Assembly (NCBI GenBank): GCA_041651995.1 | Contig: JBAZID010000012.1 | Span: 1 to 64,000, forward strand | Direction of reading: 5' to 3' | DNA length: 64,000 nucleotides | Source of the DNA: Sulfuricella sp. | Lineage (GTDB): Bacteria; Pseudomonadota; Gammaproteobacteria; Burkholderiales; Sulfuricellaceae | In this document: in pieces, positions 19,099 to 29,481 of the stretch | Position numbering within the stretch: position 1 is the first letter of the stretch | How the letters are laid out: each line of letters begins with the position of its first letter | Position numbers and translations under genes: made by a program | The notes under the pieces: model-generated | Databases searched by the model: none | Told to the model about the DNA's origin: nothing | The model's input: the letters and a program-made list of their open reading frames with translations, nothing else

Positions 19099-19794
19099 AT
19101 GCGTTTCTCGATCTACCGCTACAACCCCGAAACCGACGCCAAGCCCACCATGCAGGACTACGAGCTGGACATCGAGGCGGAGGGGAAGATGCTGCTCGAC
19201 GCCATCCTGCTGCTCAAGGAACAGGACGAATCCCTGAGCGTGCGCCGCTCCTGCCGCGAGGGGGTGTGCGGCTCGGACGGCATGAACATCAACGGCAGGA
19301 ACGGCCTGGCCTGCGTCACGCCGCTCAAGGGTCTGAAGCAGCCGATCGAGTTGCGGCCGCTGCCGGGGCTGCCGGTGATTCGCGATCTGATCGTCGACAT
19401 GAGCCAGTTTCTCAAGCATTACCGCTCGGTCAAGCCCTACCTCATCAACATCGATCCCGAGCCCGAGATCGAACGCCTGCAAAGCCCGCAGGACCGGGCG
19501 CAGCTGGATGGGCTGTACGAGTGCATCCTGTGCGCCTGCTGCTCCACCTCCTGCCCCTCGTTCTGGTGGAACCCGGACAAGTTCGTCGGCCCGGCGGGGC
19601 TGCTGCAGGCCTACCGCTTCATCGCCGACAGCCGCGACCAGGCCACCAACGAGCGCCTGGACGACCTGGAAGACCCCTACCGCCTGTTCCGCTGCCACAG
19701 CATCATGAACTGCGTCGAAGTGTGCCCAAAGGGACTCAATCCCACGCGCGCGATCGGCAAGATCAAGGAACTGCTGGTGAAGCGCACGGTTTGA
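19099..19794 (+). CDS. sdhB: Succinate dehydrogenase iron-sulfur subunit
   Basis: It carries electrons from FAD to quinone, 231 residues. The [2Fe-2S] ligands are in [20 protein letters not shown] and the following AC. The [4Fe-4S] and [3Fe-4S] ligands are in [16 protein letters not shown] and [17 protein letters not shown]. Length and end are normal for SdhB. The ATG at 19099 follows GGGAG by 7 bp. Confidence 0.98.
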   Translation: MRFSIYRYNPETDAKPTMQDYELDIEAEGKMLLDAILLLKEQDESLSVRRSCREGVCGSDGMNINGRNGLACVTPLKGLKQPIELRPLPGLPVIRDLIVDMSQFLKHYRSVKPYLINIDPEPEIERLQSPQDRAQLDGLYECILCACCSTSCPSFWWNPDKFVGPAGLLQAYRFIADSRDQATNERLDDLEDPYRLFRCHSIMNCVEVCPKGLNPTRAIGKIKELLVKRTV

Positions 19795-19825
19795 GAAAGA
19801 TACTGAATTTTTTGCGAGAGAGACC

Positions 19826-20167
19826 ATGAACAATTTACCCAAGTGCCCCAAATGCAATTCCGAATACACCTACGAAGACGGCAGCATGTATATCTGCCCG
19901 GAGTGCGCGCATGAGTGGAGCGCGGACGCGCCCACGGAAAGCGCGGAGGAAAAGCGCGTGGTGAAGGATGCCTTCGGTACGGTGCTGAACGACGGTGATA
20001 GCGTGACGGTGATCAAGGACCTGAAAATCAAGGGCTCCTCGTCAGTGGTGAAGGGCGGCACCAAGGTGAAGAACATCCGCCTGGTCGAGGGTGACCACGA
20101 CATCGACTGCAAGATCGACGGCGTCGGCGCGATGTCGCTGAAATCCGAATTCGTGAAGAAAGCCTGA
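19826..20167 (+). CDS. yjdM: Zinc-ribbon protein YjdM (PhnA family)
   Basis: A small soluble protein of 113 residues. The N-terminal zinc ribbon has CPKC and CPEC pairs ([30 protein letters not shown]), followed by the conserved [20 protein letters not shown] and [11 protein letters not shown] strand region. The family was called alkylphosphonate-uptake protein PhnA, but no phosphonate function is shown. It stands 31 bp after sdhB and interrupts the sdh run, probably co-transcribed. Confidence 0.93.
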   Translation: MNNLPKCPKCNSEYTYEDGSMYICPECAHEWSADAPTESAEEKRVVKDAFGTVLNDGDSVTVIKDLKIKGSSSVVKGGTKVKNIRLVEGDHDIDCKIDGVGAMSLKSEFVKKA

Positions 20168-20171
20168 GGCG

Positions 20172-20369
20172 ATGAGCGGCTGGGGCTGCCCGCACGAGGT
20201 GGCAGGCAAATGCCAGCGGGTGAATAACTTGCCCTGCGATGCGGGCATGAAGGGCTGCGTGCTGTTCGGGCGCTTCACCTGGGCGGACGAGAGCAAGAAC
20301 CGCCCAGAGGGAGGGTGGGGTGGCAAGGAACCGAAGCAGCCGGAAGAGGACGGTTTAGGTGAGGGGTGA
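20172..20369 (+). CDS. Small Cys-containing conserved-looking protein
   Basis: 65 residues beginning MSGWGCPHEVAGKCQRVNNL and continuing PCDAGMKGCVLFGRFTW. Four Cys in the first 30 residues (CPHE, GKC, PCD, KGC) suggest metal binding. I recall similar short proteins next to yjdM/phnA in other betaproteobacteria, but cannot check this here. The start 4 bp after yjdM supports translation as a pair. The last residues (GLGEG) and the stop codon come from the repeat at 20359-20451, so the original end may be lost. Confidence 0.6.
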   Translation: MSGWGCPHEVAGKCQRVNNLPCDAGMKGCVLFGRFTWADESKNRPEGGWGGKEPKQPEEDGLGEG

Positions 20370-20451
20370 GGGGTGAGGCGTGAGGCGTGAGGAGGAAAAG
20401 CCGGTAGCGGAGGGGGTTTTGTCGCCTCACGCTTCACCCCTCACCCCTCAC
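20359..20451. repeat. GTGAGGGGTGAGG-type inverted repeat upstream of sdhE
   Basis: The left arm has tandem GTGAGGGGTGAGGGGTGAGG and GCGTGAGG units. The right arm is GCCTCACGCTTCACCCC followed by TCACCCCTCAC. The arms pair around a centre of about 30 bp. The element contains the end of the small Cys protein and the only possible start codons of sdhE. Confidence 0.85.
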
Positions 20452-20721
20452 CCCCCAGGCCGCCTGCGCTGGCGTTGCCGGCGCGGCATGCTGGAACTTG
20501 ATCTGGTGCTGGAGCGCTTTCTGGGCGAGAATTACGCTCAATTGACGGCGCGGCAGCAGCAGGAGTTCGAAGCCCTGCTGGAACTGGAAGACCACGAGCT
20601 GTGGCAGCGGGTGCGGGGCGAGGCGGCCACGGCATCCGTGGTGGAGCGGATGCTGCGCCTGGTGAAATCATCGCATGGCGATTCTCCGTCCCCCTCTCCT
20701 CTCGGGAGAGGGCAGGGGTGA
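20419..20721 (+). CDS. sdhE: FAD assembly factor SdhE
   Basis: SdhE helps attach FAD covalently to SdhA. The core [20 protein letters not shown] contains the family RGxxE motif, and [18 protein letters not shown] completes the five-helix fold. Normal SdhE proteins start only a few residues before RLRW. Here the codons before it lie in the repeat 20359-20451 and would encode [14 protein letters not shown] chose the TTG at 20419 because GGAGG precedes it by 5 nt; a GTG at 20380 is an alternative. The C-terminus ([12 protein letters not shown]) also runs into a repeat (20691-20724). The gene is likely functional since the core is intact. Confidence 0.85.
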   Translation: MSPHASPLTPHPPGRLRWRCRRGMLELDLVLERFLGENYAQLTARQQQEFEALLELEDHELWQRVRGEAATASVVERMLRLVKSSHGDSPSPSPLGRGQG

Positions 20722-20724
20722 GGG
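20691..20724. repeat. Hairpin repeat at the end of sdhE
   Basis: CCTCTCC (20693-20699) pairs with GGAGAGG (20705-20711) in the context CCCCCTCTCCTCTCGGGAG, then AGGGCAGGGGTGAGGG. It encodes the last residues and the stop codon of sdhE. A relative is at 36448-36485. Confidence 0.7.
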
Positions 20725-20748
20725 AATACTTTAAATTTGGAGAATTAC

Positions 20749-22044
20749 ATGGCAGAGCAGCGCAAGGCTTATCTCGATCTGGGCGATGGTAGTAAGCCGA
20801 TTGAATTGCCGGTCTATTCCGGCACCGTGGGTCCGGACGTGCTGGATATCCGCGCCCTGGCCAAGCATGGCGTGTTTACCTATGACCCCGGCTTCATGTC
20901 GACGGCAAGCTGCAATTCCGGCATCACCTACATCGATGGCGATGCGGGCTTGCTGCTGTACCGCGGCTACCCGATCGAGCAGCTGGCCGAGCATGCCGAT
21001 TTCATCGAGGTCTGCCACCTGCTGTACTACGGTGAGCTGCCGGATGCCGAACAGAAGGCCTCGTTCGACAACATCATCCGCACCCACAGCATGGTGCATG
21101 ACCAGATCAACAATTTTTTCCGCGGCTTCCGCCGCGACGCTCATCCCATGGCGGTGATGGTGGGCGTGGTGGGCGCGCTGTCGGCGTTTTACCAGGATTC
21201 AGCCAATGTGACCGACCCGAAACACCGCGAGATTTCCGCCCATCGCCTGATCGCCAAGGTGCCGACCATCGCGGCCATGAGCTACAAGTACAACATGGGC
21301 CAGCCGTTCGCCTACCCCCGAAACCACCTGTCCTACGCGGCGAATTTCCTGCACATGATGTTCTCCACGCCGTGCGAGGAATATGTGCCCAACCCGGTGC
21401 TGGTGAAGGCGCTGGACCGCATCCTGATCCTGCACGCCGACCACGAGCAGAACGCTTCCACCTCCACCGTGCGCCTGGCGGGCTCAAGCGGGGCCAACCC
21501 CTTCGCTTGCGTGGCGGCGGGCATCGCCTCGCTGTGGGGGCCGGCGCATGGCGGGGCCAACGAGGCCGTGCTCAAGATGCTGGAAGAAATCGGGGACGTG
21601 TCCAACATCCCCCAGTTCATCGCGCGCGCCAAGGACAAGAGCAATCCCTTCCGACTCATGGGCTTCGGCCATCGCGTCTACAAGAATTTCGACCCGCGCG
21701 CCCGGCTCATGCGCCAGACCTGCCACGAAGTGCTCAACGAACTGGGCATCTACGACGACCGCCTGTTCAAGATCGCGCTGGAACTGGAACGCATCGCGCT
21801 GGAAGACGAATATTTCATTGCGAAGAAGCTCTACCCCAACGTGGACTTCTATTCCGGCATCATCCTGCGCGCCATGAACGTCCCGACCAACATGTTCACC
21901 GCGATTTTCGCCATCGCGCGCACCATCGGCTGGATTTCGCAGTGGGACGAGATGATCACCGACCCCGAACAGAAAATCGGCCGCCCGCGCCAGCTTTATC
22001 GCGGCGAAGCACGGCGCGATCTGGTGCCGATCGGCAAAAGGTGA
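20749..22044 (+). CDS. gltA: Citrate synthase (type II)
   Basis: It condenses oxaloacetate and acetyl-CoA. The 431-residue protein is the hexameric, NADH-regulated type II form with an N-terminal beta domain ([18 protein letters not shown]). Catalytic residues are in [38 protein letters not shown] and YPNVDFYSG (His, His, Asp triad). The ATG at 20749 follows GGAG by 6 nt; the frame continues upstream to a TTG at 20737 without Shine-Dalgarno support. The stop codon lies inside the next repeat. Confidence 0.97.
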   Translation: MAEQRKAYLDLGDGSKPIELPVYSGTVGPDVLDIRALAKHGVFTYDPGFMSTASCNSGITYIDGDAGLLLYRGYPIEQLAEHADFIEVCHLLYYGELPDAEQKASFDNIIRTHSMVHDQINNFFRGFRRDAHPMAVMVGVVGALSAFYQDSANVTDPKHREISAHRLIAKVPTIAAMSYKYNMGQPFAYPRNHLSYAANFLHMMFSTPCEEYVPNPVLVKALDRILILHADHEQNASTSTVRLAGSSGANPFACVAAGIASLWGPAHGGANEAVLKMLEEIGDVSNIPQFIARAKDKSNPFRLMGFGHRVYKNFDPRARLMRQTCHEVLNELGIYDDRLFKIALELERIALEDEYFIAKKLYPNVDFYSGIILRAMNVPTNMFTAIFAIARTIGWISQWDEMITDPEQKIGRPRQLYRGEARRDLVPIGKR

Positions 22045-22132
22045 GGGGGGAGGCGTTAGGGGTGAGGCGAAAAAACAGGCTCGGTGCGCGTCTTTGCTTT
22101 TCCGCCTCACCTCTCACCTTCTCACCCCTCAC
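22041..22132. repeat. GTGAGGGG-type inverted repeat between gltA and sucA
   Basis: It starts GTGAGGGGGGAGGCG and ends CTCACCTTCTCACCCCTCAC. The centre GGCTCGGTGCGCGTCTTTGC matches the 19011-19087 copy. The gltA stop codon is in its first bases, and the sucA Shine-Dalgarno AGGAG begins 7 bp after it. Confidence 0.85.
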
Positions 22133-22153
22133 GATAATGAGGAGATGTAGCAC

Positions 22154-25009
22154 ATGACCGCCATGCAGAGCTTCCTCGACAACTCCTGCCTCTACGGAGG
22201 CAATGCCGAATTTATCGAGGGCCTGTACGAATCCTGGCTGGACAACCCGGAAAGCGTTGGTGCGGAATGGCGCCACTATTTTGATTGTCTGCAACTGAGC
22301 GAAGGCGCTGGCGAACGGGATATCGCCCATGCCCCGGTGCGGGAGGCCATGCTGCAGCGCGCATTGCTTCCGGCCGTAGCTAATCCTGCCTTGATTTGCA
22401 GCTCTTTTGCCGAGCAGGCGCACAAGCAGGTCAAGGTATTGCAGCTCATCAACGCCTACCGTTTCCTCGGTATGCGCCATGCCAATGTCGATCCTCTCAA
22501 ACGTTTCGAACGCCCCCATGTGCCTGAGCTGGAACTGGCTCACTACGGCCTCTGCGAAACCGATCTGGCGACCGGGTTCGACGCCGGTTCCCTGGTCGGG
22601 ATGGGGCGGGCCACGCTGGCACAGATCCTGACCATGCTGCAGGAAACCTATTGCGGCACGTTTGCTGCCGAATACATGTATATCAACGATCCTGCCCAGA
22701 AACGCTGGTTGCAGGCCCAGATCGAGGGACGCCGCTCGCGCCCGAGTTTTTCCCCGGCGCAGAAGAAACATATCCTGGGCCGCATCACGGCAGCGGAGAC
22801 GCTGGAAAAATATCTCCATACCCGCTTTGTCGGGCAGAAGCGTTTTTCTCTTGAGGGGGGGGAAAGCCTGATTCCCCTGCTCGACCATCTGGTCGAACTG
22901 TCGGGTGCCAGCGGAGTGCAGGAAGTGGTGCTCGGCATGGCGCATCGAGGCCGTCTCAACGTGCTGGTCAATATCATCGGGAAAATGCCGCGCGACCTGT
23001 TTAATGAGTTCGAGGGCATTCACAGCCATGATGATCACATCACCACCGGTGACGTGAAGTACCACCAGGGCTTTTCATCCGATGTCTCGACCTCGGGCGG
23101 GCCGGTGCATGTCACCCTGGCCTTCAATCCCTCGCATCTGGAAATCATCAATCCGGTGGTGGAAGGCTCGGTGCGCGCGCGCCAGCACCGCCGCAACGAC
23201 CGTCTCGGCGAACAGGTCATTCCCATCCTGATCCATGGCGATTCCGCCCTCGCGGGCCAGGGTGTGGTGATGGAAACCCTCAACATGTCGCAGACGCGCG
23301 GTTTCAGCACCGGCGGTACGGTGCATGTCGTGGTCAACAACCAGATTGGCTTCACCACCTCGGACTCGCGTGATACCCGTTCCAGCCTGCATTGCACCGA
23401 CGTGGTCAAGATGGTCGAAGCGCCGGTGTTCCACGTCAATGGCGACGACCCCGAAGCGGTGCTGCTGGCCGCGCAGATTGCCGTCGATTTCCGCATGACT
23501 TTCAAGAAGGATGTGGTGATCGACATGGTGTGCCTGCGCCGTTTGGGGCACAACGAGCAGGATGAGCCAGCGGTGACCCAGCCGCTGATGTACAAGAAGG
23601 TCGCCAGACACCCGGGCACGCGCCAGCTCTATGCCACGCGCCTGGCAGCGGAAGGGGTGGTGACGGAGGAAGAGGCCGCGAAGATGATCACGGATCATCG
23701 CGCCACCATCGATGCGGGCAATCAGCTCCGCTGCAAGCCGGTGCTGAGCAATTTCAAGCGCGCTTTCGCCACCGACTGGAAAGTATTTGCCAGCGCCAAC
23801 TGGAACCACCCCGCCGACACCTCGGTCCCGCTGGAGAACCTGCAGCGTCTGGCTGAAAAGCTGACCACGGTGCCGGAGTATTTCGCGCTCCATCCCCGGG
23901 TGGAGAAGATTCTTGCCGACCGCCGCCTGATGGGCGAGGGCAAGCTGCCGGTCGATTGGGGCATGGCGGAAAATCTGGCCTACGGCAGTCTGCTGGAGAA
24001 TGGCTACGGCATCCGGATTTCCGGGCAGGATAGCGGGCGGGGCACCTTTTTCCACCGCCATGCCGTGCTGCACGATCAGAACCGCGAGCAATGGAACACC
24101 GGCGAATATCTTCCCTTGCAACACATTGCGGAGAATCAGCCGCATTTCCTGGTGATCGATTCGGTGCTCTCGGAGGAAGCCGTGCTTGGCTTCGAATATG
24201 GCTATTCCACCGCGGAACCCAACGAATTGGTGATCTGGGAGGCTCAGTTTGGGGATTTCGCCAATGGCGCCCAGGTCGTGATCGACCAGTTCATCTGCGC
24301 AGGCGAGACCAAATGGGGGCGCATGTGCGGGCTGGTGATGATGCTGCCGCACGGCTACGAGGGGCAGGGGCCCGAGCACTCCTCCGCACGTCTCGAGCGC
24401 TATCTGCAACTGTGCGCGGAATACAATATTCAGGTGTGCGTGCCTTCCACGCCGGCGCAGATGTTCCACCTGCTGCGCCGCCAGATGCTGCGCCCCTACC
24501 GCAAGCCGCTCATTATCATGAGTCCGAAGAGCATGCTGCGCAACAAGGACTCGTTCTCCACGCTGGATGATTTGGCGCATGCTTCATTTCAGCCGCTGGT
24601 GCCGGAGCAGGACGATATTCCGCCAGCCGGCGTGAAGCGCGTCCTGGCCTGTTGCGGCAAGGTTTACTACGACCTGCTGGCTGCGCGGCGCGAGCGAGGC
24701 ATCCGCGATATCGCCATCATCCGGATCGCCCAGCTTTATCCCTTTCCCCATGAGGAATTCGCCCGGGAAATGCAACGCTATGACACGGCTCTGGAAATCA
24801 TGTGGGTGCAGGAGGAGGCAAAAAATCAGGGAGCGTGGTATTCCATCGAACACTATTTGCGCAAGCACATGAAACCTGGCCAGGTGCTGACTTATTCGAG
24901 CCGCCGGTCTTCCGCTTCACCCGCCGTCGGGCATTATGAAGAACATGTGGTACAGCAGAAGGCGCTGGTGGATGCCGCGCTGGACCTGTCCTGGAAAAAT
25001 GGAGATTGA
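22154..25009 (+). CDS. sucA: 2-oxoglutarate dehydrogenase E1 component
   Basis: The ThDP-dependent decarboxylase of the 2-oxoglutarate dehydrogenase complex, 951 residues (E. coli 933). The N-terminal arm [20 protein letters not shown] is the typical subunit-binding segment. [30 protein letters not shown], and INGDDPEAV- and [16 protein letters not shown] segments form the ThDP/Mg site. [20 protein letters not shown] lies in the transketolase-like domain. ATG at 22154 with AGGAG upstream. Followed after 2 bp by sucB. Confidence 0.97.
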   Translation: MTAMQSFLDNSCLYGGNAEFIEGLYESWLDNPESVGAEWRHYFDCLQLSEGAGERDIAHAPVREAMLQRALLPAVANPALICSSFAEQAHKQVKVLQLINAYRFLGMRHANVDPLKRFERPHVPELELAHYGLCETDLATGFDAGSLVGMGRATLAQILTMLQETYCGTFAAEYMYINDPAQKRWLQAQIEGRRSRPSFSPAQKKHILGRITAAETLEKYLHTRFVGQKRFSLEGGESLIPLLDHLVELSGASGVQEVVLGMAHRGRLNVLVNIIGKMPRDLFNEFEGIHSHDDHITTGDVKYHQGFSSDVSTSGGPVHVTLAFNPSHLEIINPVVEGSVRARQHRRNDRLGEQVIPILIHGDSALAGQGVVMETLNMSQTRGFSTGGTVHVVVNNQIGFTTSDSRDTRSSLHCTDVVKMVEAPVFHVNGDDPEAVLLAAQIAVDFRMTFKKDVVIDMVCLRRLGHNEQDEPAVTQPLMYKKVARHPGTRQLYATRLAAEGVVTEEEAAKMITDHRATIDAGNQLRCKPVLSNFKRAFATDWKVFASANWNHPADTSVPLENLQRLAEKLTTVPEYFALHPRVEKILADRRLMGEGKLPVDWGMAENLAYGSLLENGYGIRISGQDSGRGTFFHRHAVLHDQNREQWNTGEYLPLQHIAENQPHFLVIDSVLSEEAVLGFEYGYSTAEPNELVIWEAQFGDFANGAQVVIDQFICAGETKWGRMCGLVMMLPHGYEGQGPEHSSARLERYLQLCAEYNIQVCVPSTPAQMFHLLRRQMLRPYRKPLIIMSPKSMLRNKDSFSTLDDLAHASFQPLVPEQDDIPPAGVKRVLACCGKVYYDLLAARRERGIRDIAIIRIAQLYPFPHEEFAREMQRYDTALEIMWVQEEAKNQGAWYSIEHYLRKHMKPGQVLTYSSRRSSASPAVGHYEEHVVQQKALVDAALDLSWKNGD

Positions 25010-25011
25010 AC

Positions 25012-26172
25012 ATGATGATCGAACTCAAAGTGCCCGCGCTATCTGAATCCGTCTCCGAGGGAACGCTTCTGAACTGGCTCAAAAAAGAAGGCGAAGCAGT
25101 GGCCCAGGGCGAAAACCTGATCGACCTCGAAACCGACAAGGTGGTGCTGGAGTTGCCCGCGCCGCAGGCTGGGGTGTTGAGCAGGATATTGAAGCAGAAT
25201 GGCGAGGTGGTGCGCCCCGGCGAAGTTCTGGCGCTGATCGATAGCGAAGCCAGGGTGGCCGCTCCGGTCAAAGCTACCGTGGTCGAGCCTGCCTTGAGCC
25301 CTTCGCTGCGCAAGCTCGCGGCGGAGCATGATCTGGACCCCGCGCAGCTCTCTGGCAGTGGTCGCGGCGGGCGGGTAACCCGGGAGGATGTGCTGGCGCA
25401 ACTCGAAAAACCAGCTCAGCCGTCATCCGCCAGTACGTCGGCGCAAATCGCAGCGCCGGCAATGAGCGGAGAACGCCCGGCGCAGCGCGTGCCCATGACC
25501 CGCCTGCGCGCACGGGTGGCGGAAAGGCTGGTAGAGGCGCAGCAAACGGCCGCCATTCTCACCACCTTCAACGAAGTCAACATGCAACCGGTGATGGAAC
25601 TACGCGGCCGTTACAAGGAGAAATTCGAGAAGAAGCATGGCATCAAACTGGGTTTCATGTCCTTTTTCGTCAAGGCCGCAGTGGCGGCGCTGAAGAAATT
25701 CCCGGTGGTGAATGCCTCCATCGACGGTAGCGATATCGTTTACCACGGCTATTTCGATATCGGCATTGCGGTGGGTTCGCCGCGCGGCCTGGTGGTGCCG
25801 GTGGTGCGCGATGCGGACCAGCTGTCTTTTGCCGGGATCGAGAAGCAGATTGTCGAATTTGGCAGTCGCGCTCACGATGGAAAGCTGACTATCGAAGAGC
25901 TTAGCGGTGGCACTTTTTCGATTTCCAACGGGGGCGTGTTCGGCTCAATGATGTCCACGCCCATCCTCAATCCACCGCAGAGTGCCATCCTCGGCATGCA
26001 CAAGACCTACGACCGGCCGGTTGCGGAAAATGGCCAGGTGGTGATCCGCCCCATGATGTATCTGGCGCTATCCTACGATCACCGTATTGTCGATGGGCGC
26101 GAGGCTGTGCTGTTCCTGGTGGCGATCAAGGAAGCACTGGAAGACCCGGCGCGGCTGCTGCTGGAAATTTGA
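25012..26172 (+). CDS. sucB: 2-oxoglutarate dehydrogenase E2 (dihydrolipoyl succinyltransferase)
   Basis: 386 residues with one N-terminal lipoyl domain (lipoyl Lys in [12 protein letters not shown], about residue 44), a peripheral-subunit binding domain ([20 protein letters not shown] and [11 protein letters not shown], about 102-140) that docks E1 and E3, and the C-terminal catalytic domain with [13 protein letters not shown] (catalytic His and Asp). ATG at 25012 follows GGAG by 7 nt; the next codon is also ATG. The E3 gene that normally follows is absent; zapE comes next with a 4-bp overlap. Confidence 0.97.
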   Translation: MMIELKVPALSESVSEGTLLNWLKKEGEAVAQGENLIDLETDKVVLELPAPQAGVLSRILKQNGEVVRPGEVLALIDSEARVAAPVKATVVEPALSPSLRKLAAEHDLDPAQLSGSGRGGRVTREDVLAQLEKPAQPSSASTSAQIAAPAMSGERPAQRVPMTRLRARVAERLVEAQQTAAILTTFNEVNMQPVMELRGRYKEKFEKKHGIKLGFMSFFVKAAVAALKKFPVVNASIDGSDIVYHGYFDIGIAVGSPRGLVVPVVRDADQLSFAGIEKQIVEFGSRAHDGKLTIEELSGGTFSISNGGVFGSMMSTPILNPPQSAILGMHKTYDRPVAENGQVVIRPMMYLALSYDHRIVDGREAVLFLVAIKEALEDPARLLLEI

Positions 26173-27284
26173 AAGCACATTTGAACGTTTCCGCTGGCGA
26201 GTTTGCCACCTGTCTTGGGTTACGGGTGAATGCCCGCAGTCTGACCCTGGACCCTGCGCAGCTTGCCGCTGTTGGCAAACTACAGCGGCTTCGTGATGAG
26301 TTGTTGCATCCGCGTCTGCTCCAGCAGGCTGGCCTGTTGCGCCATTTGGTCCGGCCACGATGCCTCGTGCGTGGCGTCTATCTGTGGGGCGCGGTTGGGC
26401 GCGGCAAGAGTTTTGTGATGGACGCCTTCTTTGCCTGCGTGCCGCTGGCGCACAAGCGGCGCGTTCATTTTCACCACTTCATGCAGGATGTGCATGCGCG
26501 TCTTGCTGCCATGAAAGGGCAGGCGGACCCTTTGTCCAGGGTGGCGCGGGAAATGTCACACCATGTCCGCCTGCTTTGCCTGGATGAGTTCCATATCACC
26601 GATATCGCCGATGCCATGCTGATGCGCGGCTTGCTGCAAGGATTGTTCGATCAGGGTGTGGTCGTGGTGGTGACTTCAAATGCGGAACCGGACAAGTTGT
26701 ACCGCAACGGCCTGCAAAGAGGCCAGTTTCTGCCGGCCATCGCCCTGATCATGAAGCACATGGAGGTGGTGCACCTCAATGGCGGGGAAGATTACCGCCT
26801 TCGTGGCCTGGAACAGGCCGGCGTCTACCATGCTCCGCTGGATGAAAAGACAGATCGGGCAATGGAGAATATTTTCCGTAAGCTGACGGGTGGCGAGTAC
26901 GCTGAAAACGTCAGCTTGCAGGTTTCGGGCCGGGCCATCCGGGTCAGGCGTCAGGCCGAGGGTGTGGCGTGGTTCGATTTCGGAGAATTATGTGCCGGCC
27001 CGCGCAGCAAGGCCGATTACATCGAACTGGCCAAACATTTCCATACCGTGTTGCTGTCCGGGGTGCCGCAGTTCGACCCGCATTCGCTCGCGCAGGTGCG
27101 GCGCTTCCTGTGGCTGGTGGATGAATTTTACGATTGCCGGGTGAAGCTGATTCTGTCCAGCGCCGTCCCGCTGGCACAGCTTGGCCAGGAAGGGCTGCTC
27201 GACGGTGAGTTTGAGCGTGTCCTGAGCCGCCTGGCCGAGATGCAGTCTCATGCCTATCTGGCACAGCCTTGTCATTCGGCCTGA
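26169..27284 (+). CDS. zapE: AFG1-family ATPase / cell division protein ZapE
   Basis: A P-loop ATPase of 371 residues. Walker A is [20 protein letters not shown], Walker B is [17 protein letters not shown], and the sensor segment is [19 protein letters not shown]. The [13 protein letters not shown] and [19 protein letters not shown] stretches are also typical. ZapE is reported to modulate Z-ring constriction; its yeast relative AFG1 acts on mitochondrial respiratory complexes, which suits its place beside sdh and suc. The start is TTG at 26169 overlapping the sucB stop (TTGA). Its end overlaps the convergent hydrolase gene by 13 bp. Confidence 0.93.
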   Translation: MKAHLNVSAGEFATCLGLRVNARSLTLDPAQLAAVGKLQRLRDELLHPRLLQQAGLLRHLVRPRCLVRGVYLWGAVGRGKSFVMDAFFACVPLAHKRRVHFHHFMQDVHARLAAMKGQADPLSRVAREMSHHVRLLCLDEFHITDIADAMLMRGLLQGLFDQGVVVVVTSNAEPDKLYRNGLQRGQFLPAIALIMKHMEVVHLNGGEDYRLRGLEQAGVYHAPLDEKTDRAMENIFRKLTGGEYAENVSLQVSGRAIRVRRQAEGVAWFDFGELCAGPRSKADYIELAKHFHTVLLSGVPQFDPHSLAQVRRFLWLVDEFYDCRVKLILSSAVPLAQLGQEGLLDGEFERVLSRLAEMQSHAYLAQPCHSA

Positions 27285-28144
27285 GCGTGGATTGCCATCT
27301 GGCCGGTATTCATGATTTGCGCGATGGCTTCCGGTTTCTGGAACGGCAGGGCGTGGTCGGCACCGGAAATCAGGTGGCAGGTCCAGCCGGCTCGCTCGTT
27401 GGCGATTTGCCGGCAGAAGTTGAAGATTTCCCCACTTGAGCGTTCCCCGACGAAACTGCTGACTTCTTGCTGGGCGGCGATCAATTGTGTCCGATCGAGT
27501 GTTTTCGCCGCGTTGACCACCGCTTCGAGAATGGCCGCCAGCCCCTTTGGGCGGTGGGCCAGGCGGGTGCGCACAATTTCTTCATTGCGCGAGTTCCGGC
27601 TGCGGCCGGGAGAAATGGCATCGAGGAAAATTTGCAGGCCAGGCTCCAGTTCCTCGTCAATGCGCAACTTCCGGGCTGCTTGCAGCAGAACTTCGCGTCG
27701 GGAGAGTAAGGCCTGTTCATCCGCGCCGCTCAGCAGGCCGGGTTCGAGCAGATAGGTTTTTCCCACGGCAGCGGGGCGGGCCGCCTTGAGTTGCATGGCT
27801 ATCAGGCCGCCATAGGAGTAGCCGCCAAGGTCGAAGCTGTTCCAGCCCAGTGAATCGAGCAATGCAGTCATGTCGGCTACCACGTCGCTGGTGCTGAATG
27901 AATGTTCCTGATGATCCGGGAAATGGGTCTTGCCCGTGCCGCGCAGGTCCGGCACGAGGATTTCCGACCAGTGCAACAGGTGCTTGAGGATGGGTTCCCA
28001 GGTGATCTGGCCGTCCACGCCGCCGCCATGCAAGAGCAGCAGGCGGCGTTCGGTTAGTGCGCTACAGCGGTAGAGCCGATAGTAAACCGCTTGCCGGGGG
28101 AGATTGAAGTACCCTTCGCAGTCGGGTGTGAGAAGGGTGGTCAT
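27272..28144 (-). CDS. Alpha/beta-hydrolase fold protein
   Basis: 290 residues with an alpha/beta-hydrolase fold: oxyanion-hole region LLLLHGGGVDGQITWEP, nucleophile elbow GGYSYGGL (Ser), PDLRGTGKTHFPDHQEHSF after strand 4, and the likely catalytic His in ISGADHALPFQKPE. No signal peptide. The ATG at 28144 is used; a TTG two codons upstream is possible. The gene points towards zapE and overlaps its end. The substrate cannot be read from sequence. It lies downstream of the EAL-HDOD gene but is separated from it by repeats. Confidence 0.85.
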   Translation of the reverse strand: MTTLLTPDCEGYFNLPRQAVYYRLYRCSALTERRLLLLHGGGVDGQITWEPILKHLLHWSEILVPDLRGTGKTHFPDHQEHSFSTSDVVADMTALLDSLGWNSFDLGGYSYGGLIAMQLKAARPAAVGKTYLLEPGLLSGADEQALLSRREVLLQAARKLRIDEELEPGLQIFLDAISPGRSRNSRNEEIVRTRLAHRPKGLAAILEAVVNAAKTLDRTQLIAAQQEVSSFVGERSSGEIFNFCRQIANERAGWTCHLISGADHALPFQKPEAIAQIMNTGQMAIHAQAE

Positions 28145-28151
28145 GGCCAAT

Positions 28152-28240
28152 GGGTGAGGGGTGAGGGCTGAGGGGCTGAGGGGCTGAGGGGGGAACTGGA
28201 AACGGCGAGATAATTACTCATCACTCATCACTCATTACCC
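28152..28240. repeat. Degenerate GTGAGGGG/GGGGCTGA repeat pair
   Basis: GGGTGAGGGGTGAGGGCTGA followed by two GGGGCTGA units lies opposite TTACTCATCACTCATCACTC and ATTACCC. It has the same design as the repeats in the sdh-suc operon but is more diverged, and fills the gap between the hydrolase and EAL-HDOD genes. Confidence 0.6.
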
Positions 28241-28249
28241 ATTCCGCAA

Positions 28250-29467
28250 CTAACCGATGCCGAGTTGCTCCACCCAGGCGAGTGCGTCCAGATGGGCCTT
28301 GTTGATCTTTTCCGGCTCCATTGCCATGGAAGCGGCGATCGCTTCAATCTTGCCCGGATCGGCGTCTTCACAAGCAATGGTGAGCGCGAGAAATGGCCCG
28401 TACATGCCCTGTTTTGTCAGCAGGGCGTCACAAATGGCTTCGGGCAGGTAAAGCTTTTCCATGATTTCATTCATGGGCATTTCGAGCATGGCATCGAGGA
28501 GCGAGAAAATCCCCACAATGAACAGGTTGTCGCGCTCGCTTTTTTCCAGGTAATCCTGGCCCAGCAGTTCGGTGAGGCGGCCACGGGTGATGGCGGTTTT
28601 CATCAGCGCGGGCGGGGTTGAATCATTGCCGGCGGTGGCCAGCAGCAGAGTCAGCCAGCGGTAAAGCTGCTTGTAACCAAGGATGGCAAGCGCATGGCGG
28701 ATCGATTGAATCTCGCAGGAGAGGCCGAATCCAACCGAGTTGATATAGCGCAGGAGCTTAAACGAGAGCGCCACGTCTGCCTTGAAGCCAGTCTCGATAT
28801 CCTTTACATCCTCATTGTTTCGCACCTTGTTCAGCAGGGTGAGAACAGTTGCATGCGCAGGGTTGATGATTTTGGCGGACAGGGTTTCCGGGTGGGCGAA
28901 GTAGTAGCCCTGGAAGTAATGGAATCCCAGCTCCTTGCAGAACTTGAATTCGGTGCGGGTTTCCACTTTTTCCGCAATCAACCGGGCATTGCAGTTCTTG
29001 AGGCTGCGCACCAGCGTTGCGGTTTTGTCCAGGCCGAGTTCCCGGATATTCACCTTGATATAGTCGGCTAGAGGCAGCAGGTCGGCGTTGCTCGGGCGAT
29101 GATCGAAATCGTCCAGGGCAAAACGGAAACCCATGTGGCGCAGGCCCTGGATGCGCGCAATCAGTTCCGGTGTGGCTTCCACGGTTTTGAGCAGCTCCAG
29201 GACTACCCGTTTGGCGGGGAGCAGTTCGAGAAAATCGCTTTCAAGCATGGGCGTGGCAATATTGATGAAAGCCAGCTTGTCGCCCAGCAGCCAGTTGGCA
29301 TCCATGTTGCTGAAAGTGTTGAGCAGCACCTTGCTTCCGGCTTCAAGATCGCTCGTTATCTGGGCCTCGGAAGCGTCCGCGCTGTGGCGGAACAACAATT
29401 CATAGCCTACGATTTTTTGCTGAAGATCAACGATCGGCTGGCGGCCGATAAATGCCTGATTTTGCAT
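28250..29467 (-). CDS. EAL-HDOD signalling protein
   Basis: 405 residues. The N-terminal EAL-like domain (1-200) starts IGRQPIVDLQQKIVGYELLF; the EAL triplet has become ELL and the DDF site is ALDDFDHRPSNADLLPL, so c-di-GMP hydrolysis is doubtful and a binding or scaffold role is likely. The C-terminal HDOD domain (about 205-395) includes LSFKLLRYINSVGFGLSCEI and QSIRHALAILGY, without metal-binding His-Asp pairs. Such proteins (YuxH/CdgJ type) affect motility. It is the last gene of the che run, starting 14 bp after cheA. Confidence 0.9.
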   Translation of the reverse strand: MQNQAFIGRQPIVDLQQKIVGYELLFRHSADASEAQITSDLEAGSKVLLNTFSNMDANWLLGDKLAFINIATPMLESDFLELLPAKRVVLELLKTVEATPELIARIQGLRHMGFRFALDDFDHRPSNADLLPLADYIKVNIRELGLDKTATLVRSLKNCNARLIAEKVETRTEFKFCKELGFHYFQGYYFAHPETLSAKIINPAHATVLTLLNKVRNNEDVKDIETGFKADVALSFKLLRYINSVGFGLSCEIQSIRHALAILGYKQLYRWLTLLLATAGNDSTPPALMKTAITRGRLTELLGQDYLEKSERDNLFIVGIFSLLDAMLEMPMNEIMEKLYLPEAICDALLTKQGMYGPFLALTIACEDADPGKIEAIAASMAMEPEKINKAHLDALAWVEQLGIG

Positions 29468-29481
29468 GTATTGACCCGTAT

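Noticed and set aside
23075..24580. 501-codon minus-strand frame opposite sucA
   Set aside because: Same reason: composition of a shadow, no domain, and it covers conserved sucA motifs.
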